NCBI GenBank assembly: GCA_965227035.1
Contig: OZ245724.1
Location: 868,001-932,000, forward strand
Direction: 5' to 3'
From: CBDDFQ01 sp965227035
GTDB lineage: Bacteria > Pseudomonadota > Gammaproteobacteria > Burkholderiales > Burkholderiaceae_C
Length of the DNA stretch: 64,000 nt
The notes under the pieces are model-generated. The model saw only the letters and a list, made by a program, of their open reading frames with translations, was not told the DNA's origin and did no database searches. The position numbers and the translations under genes were made by a program. Of the stretch, positions 17,447 through 26,939 are shown piece after piece (positions within the stretch are counted from its first letter, which is position 1; every line of letters starts with the position of its first letter).

Positions 17447-20400
17447 TTACTTGTCTTTGTCGTCCGTAATTTCTCTCCAGCTGATGCGCTTGCCCAGCGG
17501 ATGGTTCACAAGGCCTGCACCCGTGCCGCCGCCGATGTTGCCGCCCGCAGTTGCGGCTGCCGCGCCCGACCCGGTTTGATAACCGCTGCCATCGGAGCTT
17601 TGGCTGCGAGTTTGCGCGTTCGTCGATCCGAAGCGGATGATGCCGTTCACATAGTAGATCGCGAGGCCGGTACTCAGTGTGTCACCCAACTTGCGCGAGA
17701 CCACACCGCCGACTGCCGATTCACCGGTGAGCAGATTCACGTAGTTGATCCAGCTGGAGCCGCCTGCCGAGCAAGCCGAGCTTTCCGGCACGTTGCTCAC
17801 GAAGGTCAGCACGCCTTGTGCAACTTGCGGATCGACGTTCACCCGTTCACCGGAGTCTGTCAAATCGATATACCAGTTTCCGATAACGCTACAGGCCGCA
17901 ATCGAGCCAGCTGTACACGTGACCGCGCGGGTAGCCGCAGCGCCGGTGCCCGTGGTCGACAGAACGAGAGGCTTGAGTGCGCCGCGCAGGTTGGATATCT
18001 GCGAGGACGCGGTCAGCGTGTCGAAGAAACCGTAGACCGACTGGACCTGGCTGTCGGCCACGTCGCCGACTCCCAAGAGACGGCCAGTTGCCAGGAGCAG
18101 AACCGTCTTGTTGTCGTACTCGGCAAGCTGGATACGAGTGGTGATCGGCTGGGGCGCCAGATTTGCATCGAGTGCACGCGCCACCAGCGAAGCTTCGCGG
18201 CCAGCCGGATCGTAAATGCCGTTGACGTCGAAGCGCCAGACATTGCCAAGCAAGTCGCCGCCATACACACGTTGTGTCGTGTTGTCGGACACGAGATCAG
18301 GCACATACGTGTTGATTTCACGCAGGCCGCTAGGTGTAGTGGAGTCGCCGGCGCCTGTGTCGAGGCGATACAGGATCTGGCCCGTGGCTGCATTCAGCAC
18401 ATATAGGAATCCATGCCCATCCAGCGCTTTGCCGGCAATGTTGTTGTAGCCCGAGGTGACCAGAACCACCCAGGTGCCATCCTGAAGCTTGGTGATGATC
18501 GGACGTCCGAACGACAAGCCCACATAGCAATCCGCGTAAGCAGGAGTGGCGCTGGTCGGGTCGAAGCAGGTGTCGCTGTACGTGAACTCCCACATTGCCT
18601 TGGGCGATGTCGGGTTGGTCACGTCCATCGCGAAGTAGCCCTTGCCGCCGGCGCCCAGTCCGGTAACGACCATCGTCTTCCAGGCCGGTGCGGCTGATGT
18701 ACCGGTGTTGACGTCGCCATAGGCTGGTGAGCCGTCCACGAGGAATTCGTGCTTGCTGCCGTATTCGGTATCTGCCAGGACGGGCATCTTGGACATGATT
18801 GCGGAAGGGATGTAGGCCCACAGTTCGGTGCCCGACGTCGAGTCTGTCGTCGTGGAGACGCCATCGGCATCAGTCGCGATCTTCGGCGCCTTGAAAGCAT
18901 GCAACATGCCGTCGTTGCCGCCGACATACACCACCGGGGTGCGCGATGCGTTGTCCGACTTGAAAGTGGCGTAGCCAGCATCCTGGTAAGAGTACGAAGG
19001 CTCTTTCACATAAAGCGCTTGCGAGCCAATGATGTCACCCAGGAGGTGCTCGCGGCTGCGGTACAGCTTGCCTGCGTTGTTCGACACAAAGCCTTCCATG
19101 CCGCGTTGTCCACGCAGGAAGTTCACCAGGTTGGCACCGGCGACTGCGCCCCGCTGATCCTGCGTGCCGCCAGTGCCATCCGACATGTCGTTGTACTGCG
19201 TGAACTGGGCTGCTGCGGTGATTCCGAAGTAGTCCTGCTGGGCGGCCGTCATGTCCGTCAACGGGCTGCCGATGGGTGCGAACGCAGCATCGCAACGACG
19301 TGTGTTCCAGGTGAACTCTGCCAGGTTGCCGGCGTTGCCCGAACGGAACGTGTAGATTTTGCGGTTGTCGCAAGCATTCCCGGACAGGCCGTCTAGCTTG
19401 GTCTGTGCAGACCATTCCGACGTACCCGAGATGTTTCCATTGGTCAGGTTGATCAGGTAAGCCTTCAAGTCCCCAGTCCATTTTTCGCTGGTGAACGAGC
19501 TTACGAAGGTCGTGTTGTCACCGGCGGTGGGAACCGATGAGGTGAGTGTTGCGGTTGCACCCGAACCGGACAGCGACTTGATACCGGCTAGCGCATCGGT
19601 CAGGCCGTTCACCACCGCGTCCGGATCGTTCGCGCTGAAGTAACGTCCGCGACCGTCGACCGCTGCATGCCAGAAGTCATCGATCGAGCGGGCGTCGTTG
19701 TACAGCAGCCCGTTGTTGGTGTAATCCAGCGTCGGATCGGGCCAAGCGGGCCAGTTCTTCACACCTGAGCGAATGTCCGCAAAGTCTCCGGTCGTTGCGC
19801 TCTTGTAATTCGGGTCGTAGTTCAAAGTACCCGACACACCCAGGCCGACGGCAAAGGTGGTCATGTGTTGCCAGGTTGCCCGGTCGTCTTCGGGTCCGGT
19901 TCCGCTTCCTGCTACGTCGTTGGTCATGGAAGGACGCAGATCGGTCGTGTAGTAATACTGCGCCACGTCTGCCAGCGAGTTCGAGCTGCCGGTATTGGTC
20001 GTGCCAGTGACGTTAGTCGCACAGGGCCAGGTCGTGCAGGTGGAAACGAACGCAGTGGAAAGCGGCGGAAGCGTGCCCGACGGACGGCCGTTGACCGGGA
20101 GCGTCGGTAGCGCTGGAGCAACGCCCGGCGTATAGCACGCACCGGGTTCCAGATCGGTCGCTGCCTTGACATCGACGTTCGTGTTGGTTGGATCACCGAT
20201 GGTGTACGAACCGCTGGTTAGGTAGGTCGTGGTCGTGGTCGTGTTGGTGTACTGGATCTTCTGGCCAGTCACCGGTGCACAGGCCGTCGACACGTAGCCG
20301 TTGGCAGAAGTCGCGCCTGCGACTGTGCAGCTCTGCGTCAAGGTGGGCGTAGAGGTAGAGGTCGAGCATGTCGTGGTGGTGAATCCGTTGCCCGAATTCG

Positions 20401-23400
20401 CCGTCGCGTTCGTGCATGAGTTCGTAGCGGTCGGGCCGTTGTTGTTGGTCGAGCAAGTCGTCGTCACGTAGCCGTTGGTGGAAGTGGGCGACGAGTCCGT
20501 GCAACTTGCCACGCCAGTCGGACCGGTATCGACGTTCGCGCATGTGGTCGCGGTGTAGGAATTGGTCGAGCTGGCCGGAGACGCCGTGCATGACGCAACG
20601 CCGGTCGGACCACTGCTGACCGTGTTGCAAGTGGTCGCCAGGTAACTGTTACTGGCAGAAGCTGCGATCGGCGAGCACGACGCCGTGGGAGTCGGGCCAG
20701 TGGCAGCGGTGGTGCAGGTAGTTGAGGTGTAAAGGTTGCCAGCGCTCTTCGCTGCGTTCGCGCAGGAGGCTGCGAACACCGATGTGTTAACGGTGTTGCA
20801 GGTGGTGACCGTGTAGGCGTTGCCTGGACCAGCGGCTTCGTTCGTGCACGATGCGGCGCCAGTGGCGGGCGTGGTGACGGTGTTGCAGGTGGTCGCGGTG
20901 TAGCTGTTCGTGGAGCTTGCACCTGACGCTGTGCAACTTGCAACACCAGTCGGTCCCGAAGTCACCGTATTGCAGGTGGTGGCCAAGTAGTTGTTTCCGG
21001 ACGCTGCAGGGGTGTCGGTACAGGAGGCAACCGGAGTAGGACCGGTGTTGGTCGTGTTGCAGGTCGTGGTCACGAAAGAGTTTGCAGACGTCGGCCCGCT
21101 CGCAGTGCAGCTTGCGACAAAGGTCGGACCGCTGGTTGCCACCGCGCAGGTTGTTGCGACGTAGCTGTTGCCGGGACCTGCCGCGACTGGTGTGCACGAA
21201 GCGATGGCTGTGGGGCCTCCGATCGCTGTATCGCAAGTGGTGTTCGTGTAGTTGTTGAGACCGCTCGCCGAGGACGGCGTGCAGCTGGCAACGCCGGTGG
21301 GACCCGAAGTGACGGTGTTGCAGGTGGTGGAGACGTAGTTATTGCTCGAACTCGCCGGAACTGGCGTGCACGATGCCGTCGCTGTCGGGCCCGTGGTGGC
21401 GGTGCTGCAAGTACGGGTTACGTATGAATTGCCGGAGCCAGCCGTTTGCGGGGTGCACGATGTCACAAGAGTCGGACCGCTGGTAACCGTATTGCAGGTG
21501 GTGGTGACGTAACCGTTGCTCGACGTGCCAGGCGACGCCGTGCAGGTTGCTACCCCGGTCGGGCCGGTGTTGTTGTTGCCGCAGGTGATCGTCGTGTAGT
21601 TGTTGCTCGCATTGGGCGACTGTGGAACGCAAGTACCAACGTTGGTCGTGCCTCCGGTCGAGCCGCAAGTTGTGGTCGTCCAGTTGTTTGTGCCGCTCGC
21701 AGCCGACGGGGTGCAGGAGGACACGATCGTGGGGCCAGAGGTCACTGTGTTGCAGGTGGTCGTGGTGTATGAGTTACCTGATCCTGCCGCCGCTGCAGTG
21801 CAAGACGCGGAAGGCGTTGGGCCAGAGGTCGCCGTGGTGCAGCTCGTTGCCACGTAGCTGTTTCCGGAACCTGCCGCTGCGTTGGTGCATGCTGCCGAAG
21901 GAGTGGGGCCGGTGGTCGCGGTGTTGCAGGTGGTCGCGGTGTAGTTGTTGCCGCCTCCTGCGCTGATCGGAGTGCACGAAGCCACGCCGGTCGGGCCGGT
22001 CGTCGCGGTGTTGCAACTCGTGGTCATCCAGTTGTTTCCGGAAGTCGCGGTGATAGGTGTGCAAGACGACGTACCGGTTGGGCCAGTGGTCGCGGTGTTG
22101 CACGAAGTGGTCACGTAGCTATTGGTCGAACTGGCTGTTGCGGCAGTACACGTTTGAACAAACGTCGGGCCGGTGTTGGCCGACGAACAAGTTGTCGTGG
22201 TCCAGCTGTTGGTCGAGCTGGCTGTCGCTGCGGTACAGCTAGCCGACGGGGTCGGACCGTTGGTTAGCGTATTGCAAGTTGTCGCCGTATAGCTGTTCGT
22301 CGATGTTGCGCTGGACGGCGTGCAGGACGAGACGCCTGTCGGGCCGGTCGTCGCGGTGTTGCAACTGGTGGTGGTGTAGCCGTTGGTCGAGGTGGGACCG
22401 GAGGCGGCGCACGATGCCACGCCCGTTGGACCGGAGGTCGTCGGCGTGCAGGTCGTCGCGGTGTAACTGTTAGTCGAAGACGCGCCTGCCGGAATACATG
22501 ACGCAACGAACGTCGGGCCGGTGGTAACTGTATTGCAGGTTGTCGTGACGTAACTGTTGGTCGAGCTGGCGGCTGCGTTCGCGCAGCTCGCCGACGGGGT
22601 TGGGCCCGAGGTGAGTGTCGCGCAGGTTTTCGTGGTGTAGCTGTTTGTGGAGTCAGCAGTTGCCGCGGTGCACGATGCGACCCCGGTCGGGCCGGTGGTC
22701 AGTGTTGAACAGGTCGTTTGCAGGTAGCTGTTGGTCGAGGTCGCAGCTGACGGCGTGCAACTTGCAACGCCGGTTGGGCCGGTGTTCGTGGTCGCACATG
22801 TCGTCGACGTGAAGTTGTTGCCGGAGTTGGCCGATGCCGAGGTGCAAGAACCCACCGCCGTAGGACCGGAAGTGAGCGTATTGCAAGTCGTTGCCAGGTA
22901 ATTGTTGGATGACGATGCGGCGGCCGCCGAGCAAAGCGCCACGCCAGTCGGGCCGGTGGTTGCGGTGTTGCAGGAGGTCGATGTGTAGCTGTTCGTGGAA
23001 GTCGCTGCAGCTGAAGTACACGATGCGACGCCGGTCGGGCCCGTAGTGACCGATGCGCAGGTGGTAGTGGTGTAGCCGTTGTTCACCGTGGGGGAATCTG
23101 CGGTGCAGGACGCGACCGGAGTCGGGCCCGTCGTCATTGTCGAGCAGGATATGTTGCCCCCAGGAGTGCAGGATGAAACTGGCGTCGATTGCTCGGTGGC
23201 TGCGTCATACGAGAAAGTCTGGCTGGTGCTTTGACGAAGCTGTTGAGTGCTCTTTTGCAACTGCGATGTGCTTTGAGTCAGTTGTGATGTGCTTTGCTTG
23301 ATCTGCGTCGTGCTTTGCGTCAGCTGTGAAGTATTCTGGGTAAGCTGCGACGTGCTTTTGTTGAGCTGCGAAGTCGACTGCGCCGTTTGGGACGTGCTCT

Positions 23401-25138
23401 GGGTCAATTGCGAGGTGCTCAGCGTCAACTGCGATGTGCTCGTCTTGATCTGGGCGGTGCTCTGGCTTGTCTGCGAAGTCGAGACGCGCAGTTGCGAGGT
23501 GCTTTGTTGGAGCTGCGATGTGCTCTTGTTGATCTGCGATGTGCTCTTGTTGATCTGCGCCGTCGATTGCGTGACTTGCGAGGTCGTCGCGGTGTTCTGG
23601 AAAGTGCTGCGAGTCAGTTGCGATGTCGACGCAGAGACCTGTGCAGTGCTTTGATCGATGCGCGAAGTGCTTTGGCGCAGTTGAGACGTCGAATAGTTGT
23701 TCTGGCTGGTGCTCTGCGTCGTCTGGCTGGTGCGCTGATTGATCTGCGCAGTACTTTGAGTCAGCTGGCTGGTGGCCTTCGTGATTTGGCTTGTGGCCTT
23801 CGTGATCTGAGCGGTGCTAATCGTGCGTTGAGACGTGCTCTGCGTAATTTGATTCGTACGTTGCAGGTTCTGCGCTGTCGTGATCGTAATCTGTGACGTC
23901 GTCATGTTGAACCAGCCGCCACTGCAATTTGCATACGCGTACGTGTTGCTCTGGTCGGTAATGATGCGCGAGCCGCCGATACCGCCATCCCAGATCGGGC
24001 GGGGCGTAAGGCCGGAGTTGTCAGTCAAAGTGCCGTCCTGCTGACCCACTGGCGTGACGCCGTCGAGGCCAACCGGGCCGTTGCCTTCCTGCGCCGCGTT
24101 CCAGTACCCGTCGGTCGTCATGATGGTGAAGTTCTGCTGACAACTGTATTGAACCGGGTCAGATCCCATGCTCTTGTTGATCTTGTCGGTTGCGCCGGCG
24201 TAATAACGGCCGACACGAGCCAGACCTTCACGTGCCGGAGACGATCCAGACGCAGTTTGCGAGAACAGCTTCGCAAACCAGTTGGTACGTTGCGTCGTAT
24301 CGAAATCGCCGAGCGCCAGGTATTTGCTTGCGTTGACCGGGCTGTCGGCGGTGCCGGGAGCATTAGTCGGGTTCATCGAGATGAAGCCGACCCGGTAGTT
24401 GGAGGAGAGCGGTGCGAATGCAAGTGCAATACCGCTCTTCATCAAACCGAGACGAGTACGGTAGTAGGTGTACCAGATCGCGAAGTTCTGGCGTTCGTCC
24501 GATGCGCCAGGGCCGGAGGTCGCAGTCACCAGCTTGCGTGTCCACGTGCCGCCGTCTGTGGCTGGGAAAGTGGTCGCGGTGTTAATTGCGCCTGTGTCGG
24601 CATCGGTACAGGGCGAAGTCTTGTAGCTTGCGGTAGCGGCTGCGGTTCCGGAGTAGAGATAGTAGTAAGCGGCTTGGGGCGTGTCGTTTACGCCGGGTGC
24701 GCTACCTTGAATACGGCGGGTGTTGGCATCGAATGCCTGAAACGCGCTGCGCAGATCGACCACGCTCGTATCGGAAGAGTAGTAGTTATAGCGCGCAGCA
24801 TTGAAGTCGGGAACGTCGAGCAGGCCGGTGGGACCCTTGGGACGCTTGTACACCTTGTTCGGGTTGTAGTACATCGCATTGCACTGATAGTTGCGATAGC
24901 CAACCGGGAACACAGTGGTCGTCTCGATGTCGTCGGGCATGTGCGTCCAGCCCATCGAGGTCGACGTGTCCATCAACAACATGATGTTCGACTTCACGAC
25001 GGCGGTTCGGCTACTGCTGACCGGCGACTGAGAAATGTCCGTGATGGCTGCCTGCGACTGGCTGGCTACAACCGATGCAAATATCGCGAGCGCGATCGAC
25101 CCCGCGAGGGATACTTTTTTGACGAAGGATTTATTCAT
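17447..25138 (-). CDS. pilY1: Giant PilY1-type pilus tip/adhesin protein
   Basis: 2563 residues; usual PilY1 is about 1000-1500. A signal peptide (cut near A30) precedes a VWA-like region with the MIDAS-type DTSTS at 57-61 and MTTDGYWN at 340-347. Two repeat arrays follow (413-643 and 656-1625). VWA-like sequence then resumes: SLADVAQYYYTTDLR from 1721, TTFAVGLGVSG, and DDFWHAAVDGRGRYFSA. The C-terminal seven-bladed propeller (about 1960-2450) includes YVGGNDGMLHAF and VYGGDLLGNVWRFDV. The propeller calcium loop looks degenerate: position 9, Asp in P. aeruginosa, is Q2289 here. PilY1 is a surface/tip protein of type IV pili that supports pilus extension, adhesion and surface sensing. It is last in the minor-pilin operon, 18 bases after pilX. 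Confidence 0.93.
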   Translation of the reverse strand: MNKSFVKKVSLAGSIALAIFASVVASQSQAAITDISQSPVSSSRTAVVKSNIMLLMDTSTSMGWTHMPDDIETTTVFPVGYRNYQCNAMYYNPNKVYKRPKGPTGLLDVPDFNAARYNYYSSDTSVVDLRSAFQAFDANTRRIQGSAPGVNDTPQAAYYYLYSGTAAATASYKTSPCTDADTGAINTATTFPATDGGTWTRKLVTATSGPGASDERQNFAIWYTYYRTRLGLMKSGIALAFAPLSSNYRVGFISMNPTNAPGTADSPVNASKYLALGDFDTTQRTNWFAKLFSQTASGSSPAREGLARVGRYYAGATDKINKSMGSDPVQYSCQQNFTIMTTDGYWNAAQEGNGPVGLDGVTPVGQQDGTLTDNSGLTPRPIWDGGIGGSRIITDQSNTYAYANCSGGWFNMTTSQITITTAQNLQRTNQITQSTSQRTISTAQITKATSQITKATSQLTQSTAQINQRTSQTTQSTSQNNYSTSQLRQSTSRIDQSTAQVSASTSQLTRSTFQNTATTSQVTQSTAQINKSTSQINKSTSQLQQSTSQLRVSTSQTSQSTAQIKTSTSQLTLSTSQLTQSTSQTAQSTSQLNKSTSQLTQNTSQLTQSTTQIKQSTSQLTQSTSQLQKSTQQLRQSTSQTFSYDAATEQSTPVSSCTPGGNISCSTMTTGPTPVASCTADSPTVNNGYTTTTCASVTTGPTGVASCTSAAATSTNSYTSTSCNTATTGPTGVALCSAAAASSSNNYLATTCNTLTSGPTAVGSCTSASANSGNNFTSTTCATTNTGPTGVASCTPSAATSTNSYLQTTCSTLTTGPTGVASCTAATADSTNSYTTKTCATLTSGPTPSASCANAAASSTNSYVTTTCNTVTTGPTFVASCIPAGASSTNSYTATTCTPTTSGPTGVASCAASGPTSTNGYTTTSCNTATTGPTGVSSCTPSSATSTNSYTATTCNTLTNGPTPSASCTAATASSTNSWTTTTCSSANTGPTFVQTCTAATASSTNSYVTTSCNTATTGPTGTSSCTPITATSGNNWMTTSCNTATTGPTGVASCTPISAGGGNNYTATTCNTATTGPTPSAACTNAAAGSGNSYVATSCTTATSGPTPSASCTAAAAGSGNSYTTTTCNTVTSGPTIVSSCTPSAASGTNNWTTTTCGSTGGTTNVGTCVPQSPNASNNYTTITCGNNNTGPTGVATCTASPGTSSNGYVTTTCNTVTSGPTLVTSCTPQTAGSGNSYVTRTCSTATTGPTATASCTPVPASSSNNYVSTTCNTVTSGPTGVASCTPSSASGLNNYTNTTCDTAIGGPTAIASCTPVAAGPGNSYVATTCAVATSGPTFVASCTASGPTSANSFVTTTCNTTNTGPTPVASCTDTPAASGNNYLATTCNTVTSGPTGVASCTASGASSTNSYTATTCNTVTTPATGAASCTNEAAGPGNAYTVTTCNTVNTSVFAASCANAAKSAGNLYTSTTCTTAATGPTPTASCSPIAASASNSYLATTCNTVSSGPTGVASCTASPASSTNSYTATTCANVDTGPTGVASCTDSSPTSTNGYVTTTCSTNNNGPTATNSCTNATANSGNGFTTTTCSTSTSTPTLTQSCTVAGATSANGYVSTACAPVTGQKIQYTNTTTTTTYLTSGSYTIGDPTNTNVDVKAATDLEPGACYTPGVAPALPTLPVNGRPSGTLPPLSTAFVSTCTTWPCATNVTGTTNTGSSNSLADVAQYYYTTDLRPSMTNDVAGSGTGPEDDRATWQHMTTFAVGLGVSGTLNYDPNYKSATTGDFADIRSGVKNWPAWPDPTLDYTNNGLLYNDARSIDDFWHAAVDGRGRYFSANDPDAVVNGLTDALAGIKSLSGSGATATLTSSVPTAGDNTTFVSSFTSEKWTGDLKAYLINLTNGNISGTSEWSAQTKLDGLSGNACDNRKIYTFRSGNAGNLAEFTWNTRRCDAAFAPIGSPLTDMTAAQQDYFGITAAAQFTQYNDMSDGTGGTQDQRGAVAGANLVNFLRGQRGMEGFVSNNAGKLYRSREHLLGDIIGSQALYVKEPSYSYQDAGYATFKSDNASRTPVVYVGGNDGMLHAFKAPKIATDADGVSTTTDSTSGTELWAYIPSAIMSKMPVLADTEYGSKHEFLVDGSPAYGDVNTGTSAAPAWKTMVVTGLGAGGKGYFAMDVTNPTSPKAMWEFTYSDTCFDPTSATPAYADCYVGLSFGRPIITKLQDGTWVVLVTSGYNNIAGKALDGHGFLYVLNAATGQILYRLDTGAGDSTTPSGLREINTYVPDLVSDNTTQRVYGGDLLGNVWRFDVNGIYDPAGREASLVARALDANLAPQPITTRIQLAEYDNKTVLLLATGRLLGVGDVADSQVQSVYGFFDTLTASSQISNLRGALKPLVLSTTGTGAAATRAVTCTAGSIAACSVIGNWYIDLTDSGERVNVDPQVAQGVLTFVSNVPESSACSAGGSSWINYVNLLTGESAVGGVVSRKLGDTLSTGLAIYYVNGIIRFGSTNAQTRSQSSDGSGYQTGSGAAAATAGGNIGGGTGAGLVNHPLGKRISWREITDDKDK
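20264..23173 (-). repeat. 87-bp coding repeat array in pilY1 (about 34 units of 29 residues)
   Basis: Residues 656-1625 of PilY1. Each unit runs from a Ser-Cys pair, through a Ser/Thr/Ala/Asn stretch with a central N-aromatic (NSY, NNY or NGY), a second Cys at unit position 18, and a GPT turn at 24-26. I count 34 starts, the first shortened to 21 residues and units 18 and 28 one residue shorter. Every full unit keeps both cysteines. No two units are identical at DNA level over their length, so the array is old rather than freshly expanded. Confidence 0.95.
23210..23902 (-). repeat. 21-bp coding repeat array in pilY1 (33 heptads)
   Basis: Residues 413-643 of PilY1 form 33 exact-length heptads with consensus S-T-S-Q-L-T-Q. 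The Thr at position 2 and Gln at position 4 are nearly invariant, with Ile/Leu favoured at 5. No indel breaks the 7-residue phase. The array begins right after AYANCSGGWFNM and ends at TFSYDAATEQ, 12 residues before the Cys-unit array. Confidence 0.96.
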
Positions 25139-25156
25139 TTTTATCTCGCTTCCGTG

Positions 25157-25807
25157 TCAGAACATGACAACTTGCACATACGTCGTAGTGTTTCTCGGAC
25201 CGGTCACCTGGGCGGTGATTCGGTAATAAGGTCGCTTGGTTTTCGGGTCGATGCCGTTGCAAAGCCCGATACATGGAGTTCCTGCAAGCGTCACGTTTGA
25301 AAGCGGTGTCACGCACTTCTGAGCAGCCGAATTGGTGAAGGGACCCGTGGCGCTACAAAGGCGGTGAATGATGTACTGCACCGTGTTGCCCGTATTGAGG
25401 TCGGTGGGCATGATCACGACGTTCGCCGTTGTGTCAGACATCCTGGTACCTACACCGCTAGCGGGAATCACATGCCAGGGGTAGGTCAACGGGTCGAAGT
25501 TGGGCTCCCAGGTCGCTTTGTAACCGGTCTGGTTGTTGTCGTTCTCGAAGTCGGAAGCGATATGCAATGGGTCCGAAAGCCAGGCGCGTGCGTCTTCGAT
25601 TGCGTAGTCGGAAGACGCGATAGATGTCTGTTTGAAGCCGAGATTTCCTGCAACCGCGACTCCAGCACCGACGCTTCTCAGCATGAGTGCGCCCGCAAGA
25701 GTCATTGCCAGAAGAATGACGAGCGCGACTAGCAGCACCATGCCGCGCTGCTGTCCGGTCGAACGCACAACAACAGGACGATTTCTGAGGTTTTTTTGCT
25801 TGCTCAT
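25157..25807 (-). CDS. pilX: Type IV pilus assembly protein PilX
   Basis: 216 residues from the ATG at 25807, whose ATGA overlaps the pilW stop; an ATG 12 bases upstream is less likely. A basic leader (SKQKNLRNRP...STGQQR) is followed by the hydrophobic helix GMVLLVALVILLAMTLAGAL. Cleavage would fall after the Gly. Position +5 of the mature protein is Val rather than Glu, as is usual for PilX/GspK-type minor pilins, which sit at the tip of the complex. The remaining residues form a PilX_N then a PilX C-terminal domain. Fourth product of the pilV-W-X-Y1 block. Confidence 0.87.
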   Translation of the reverse strand: MSKQKNLRNRPVVVRSTGQQRGMVLLVALVILLAMTLAGALMLRSVGAGVAVAGNLGFKQTSIASSDYAIEDARAWLSDPLHIASDFENDNNQTGYKATWEPNFDPLTYPWHVIPASGVGTRMSDTTANVVIMPTDLNTGNTVQYIIHRLCSATGPFTNSAAQKCVTPLSNVTLAGTPCIGLCNGIDPKTKRPYYRITAQVTGPRNTTTYVQVVMF

Positions 25808-26931
25808 AGAGTCGCCCAAACCATGTTGCGGAGGGTTAGCGTGCCTTCGTAGACCTTGTATCGGTAGTGCGTCCAGTCATTGATATCGCCGCCGGCACCC
25901 GTGGTAGTGCCATCGATGTTTCGCATAACGAAGGCGCCGCCCGCCCACGATGGATTGGGAAGAAGTCCAGCGCCGTTTCCGTACAAGCTATAAGGCAGGT
26001 ACTCGGGCTGGCGAACGATCATCGCGTAGCGAATCCCTTTCAGGCGTCGCCAGTCCGTACCGGTAACCGGTGGAGTAAGCGGCACTTCAGGCAGGCCGCC
26101 TGCGACAGGAGTCATCAGGTATTCGGCCTGAAAATTGACGACGTTCTGTGCCACGACGTTTACATCGGTCGAGGACAGAACGTTGGTCCATTGGAGGTTG
26201 GTGCCGTTAAGCGTCCAGCGATTCAGATGTGGAGCGGGTCCGAGGTTGTAGATCGGCCCTTTCGAATATCCGGCAGGTGTCGTGGCTGTGTTGTAGAACG
26301 ACGCGGCGGCCGTGACAGTGGTTGCAGGCGGAACAGGCTTGGCGGACGGGTTCACGAACGGCGTGAGGTCGTGGGTCAGGGTCACAAGATCGTTCGGCAA
26401 ACCAGTCACCTGGATCAAGCCGCATGTGTAGCCCGGAGCAGAGGGAATTACACCCGCGTAGACGGCAAGATCGCCAAGGTTGAAACCTGCCTGTGCACCG
26501 ATTGTTTTAGCGGCGTTCTGCGAAGCGGCGACATTCTCGTTGGAAACAAAATAGGAAGAGTTGCCGTAGAGGATATCGACCGTCACAGGGTCACCAGCTG
26601 TCGCGCCGGGCGTAATAACGACCGGGGCGAGGGTGAACGTTTGAGCGGTCAGCCCGAGATTTGTGTTCTGCCAGTTCACGGAGCAGCCCGCCGTCAATTC
26701 GTCCGCCGTTCCAAATCCCATGCCGGCCAGTTTCAGGTCGCGCTCGAACTGAAACGACGCTACCGAACCGACAATCTGCGCTTCGCTTCCCGAGGTGCTG
26801 GTGCGACGATTCGACTCCCACATCTGCATGACCTGGAACATGACGACAACGCACACAAGTCCAATTGCGATGCCGACCATCATCTCGACCAGCGAAATGC
26901 CGGCTTGTCTGATATTTTTGGAATCGTTCAT
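25804..26931 (-). CDS. pilW: Type IV pilus minor pilin PilW
   Basis: 375 residues. Type IV prepilin leader ending QAG, then ISLVEMMVGIAIGLVCVVVM with Glu at mature position 5. The body matches PilW-type proteins, including ATLRNMVW-like and RLKGIRYAMIVRQ segments near the C-terminus. It helps prime pilus assembly together with PilV, PilX, FimT/FimU and PilE. It starts 8 bases after the pilV stop and overlaps pilX by 4 nt. Confidence 0.9.
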   Translation of the reverse strand: MNDSKNIRQAGISLVEMMVGIAIGLVCVVVMFQVMQMWESNRRTSTSGSEAQIVGSVASFQFERDLKLAGMGFGTADELTAGCSVNWQNTNLGLTAQTFTLAPVVITPGATAGDPVTVDILYGNSSYFVSNENVAASQNAAKTIGAQAGFNLGDLAVYAGVIPSAPGYTCGLIQVTGLPNDLVTLTHDLTPFVNPSAKPVPPATTVTAAASFYNTATTPAGYSKGPIYNLGPAPHLNRWTLNGTNLQWTNVLSSTDVNVVAQNVVNFQAEYLMTPVAGGLPEVPLTPPVTGTDWRRLKGIRYAMIVRQPEYLPYSLYGNGAGLLPNPSWAGGAFVMRNIDGTTTGAGGDINDWTHYRYKVYEGTLTLRNMVWATL

Positions 26932-26939
26932 GGCGCTTG

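Noticed and set aside
20264..23902. Regular repeats resembling a CRISPR or satellite array
   Set aside because: They are in frame in one long gene, encode heptad and Cys-unit protein repeats, and the units are not identical direct repeats with unique spacers.
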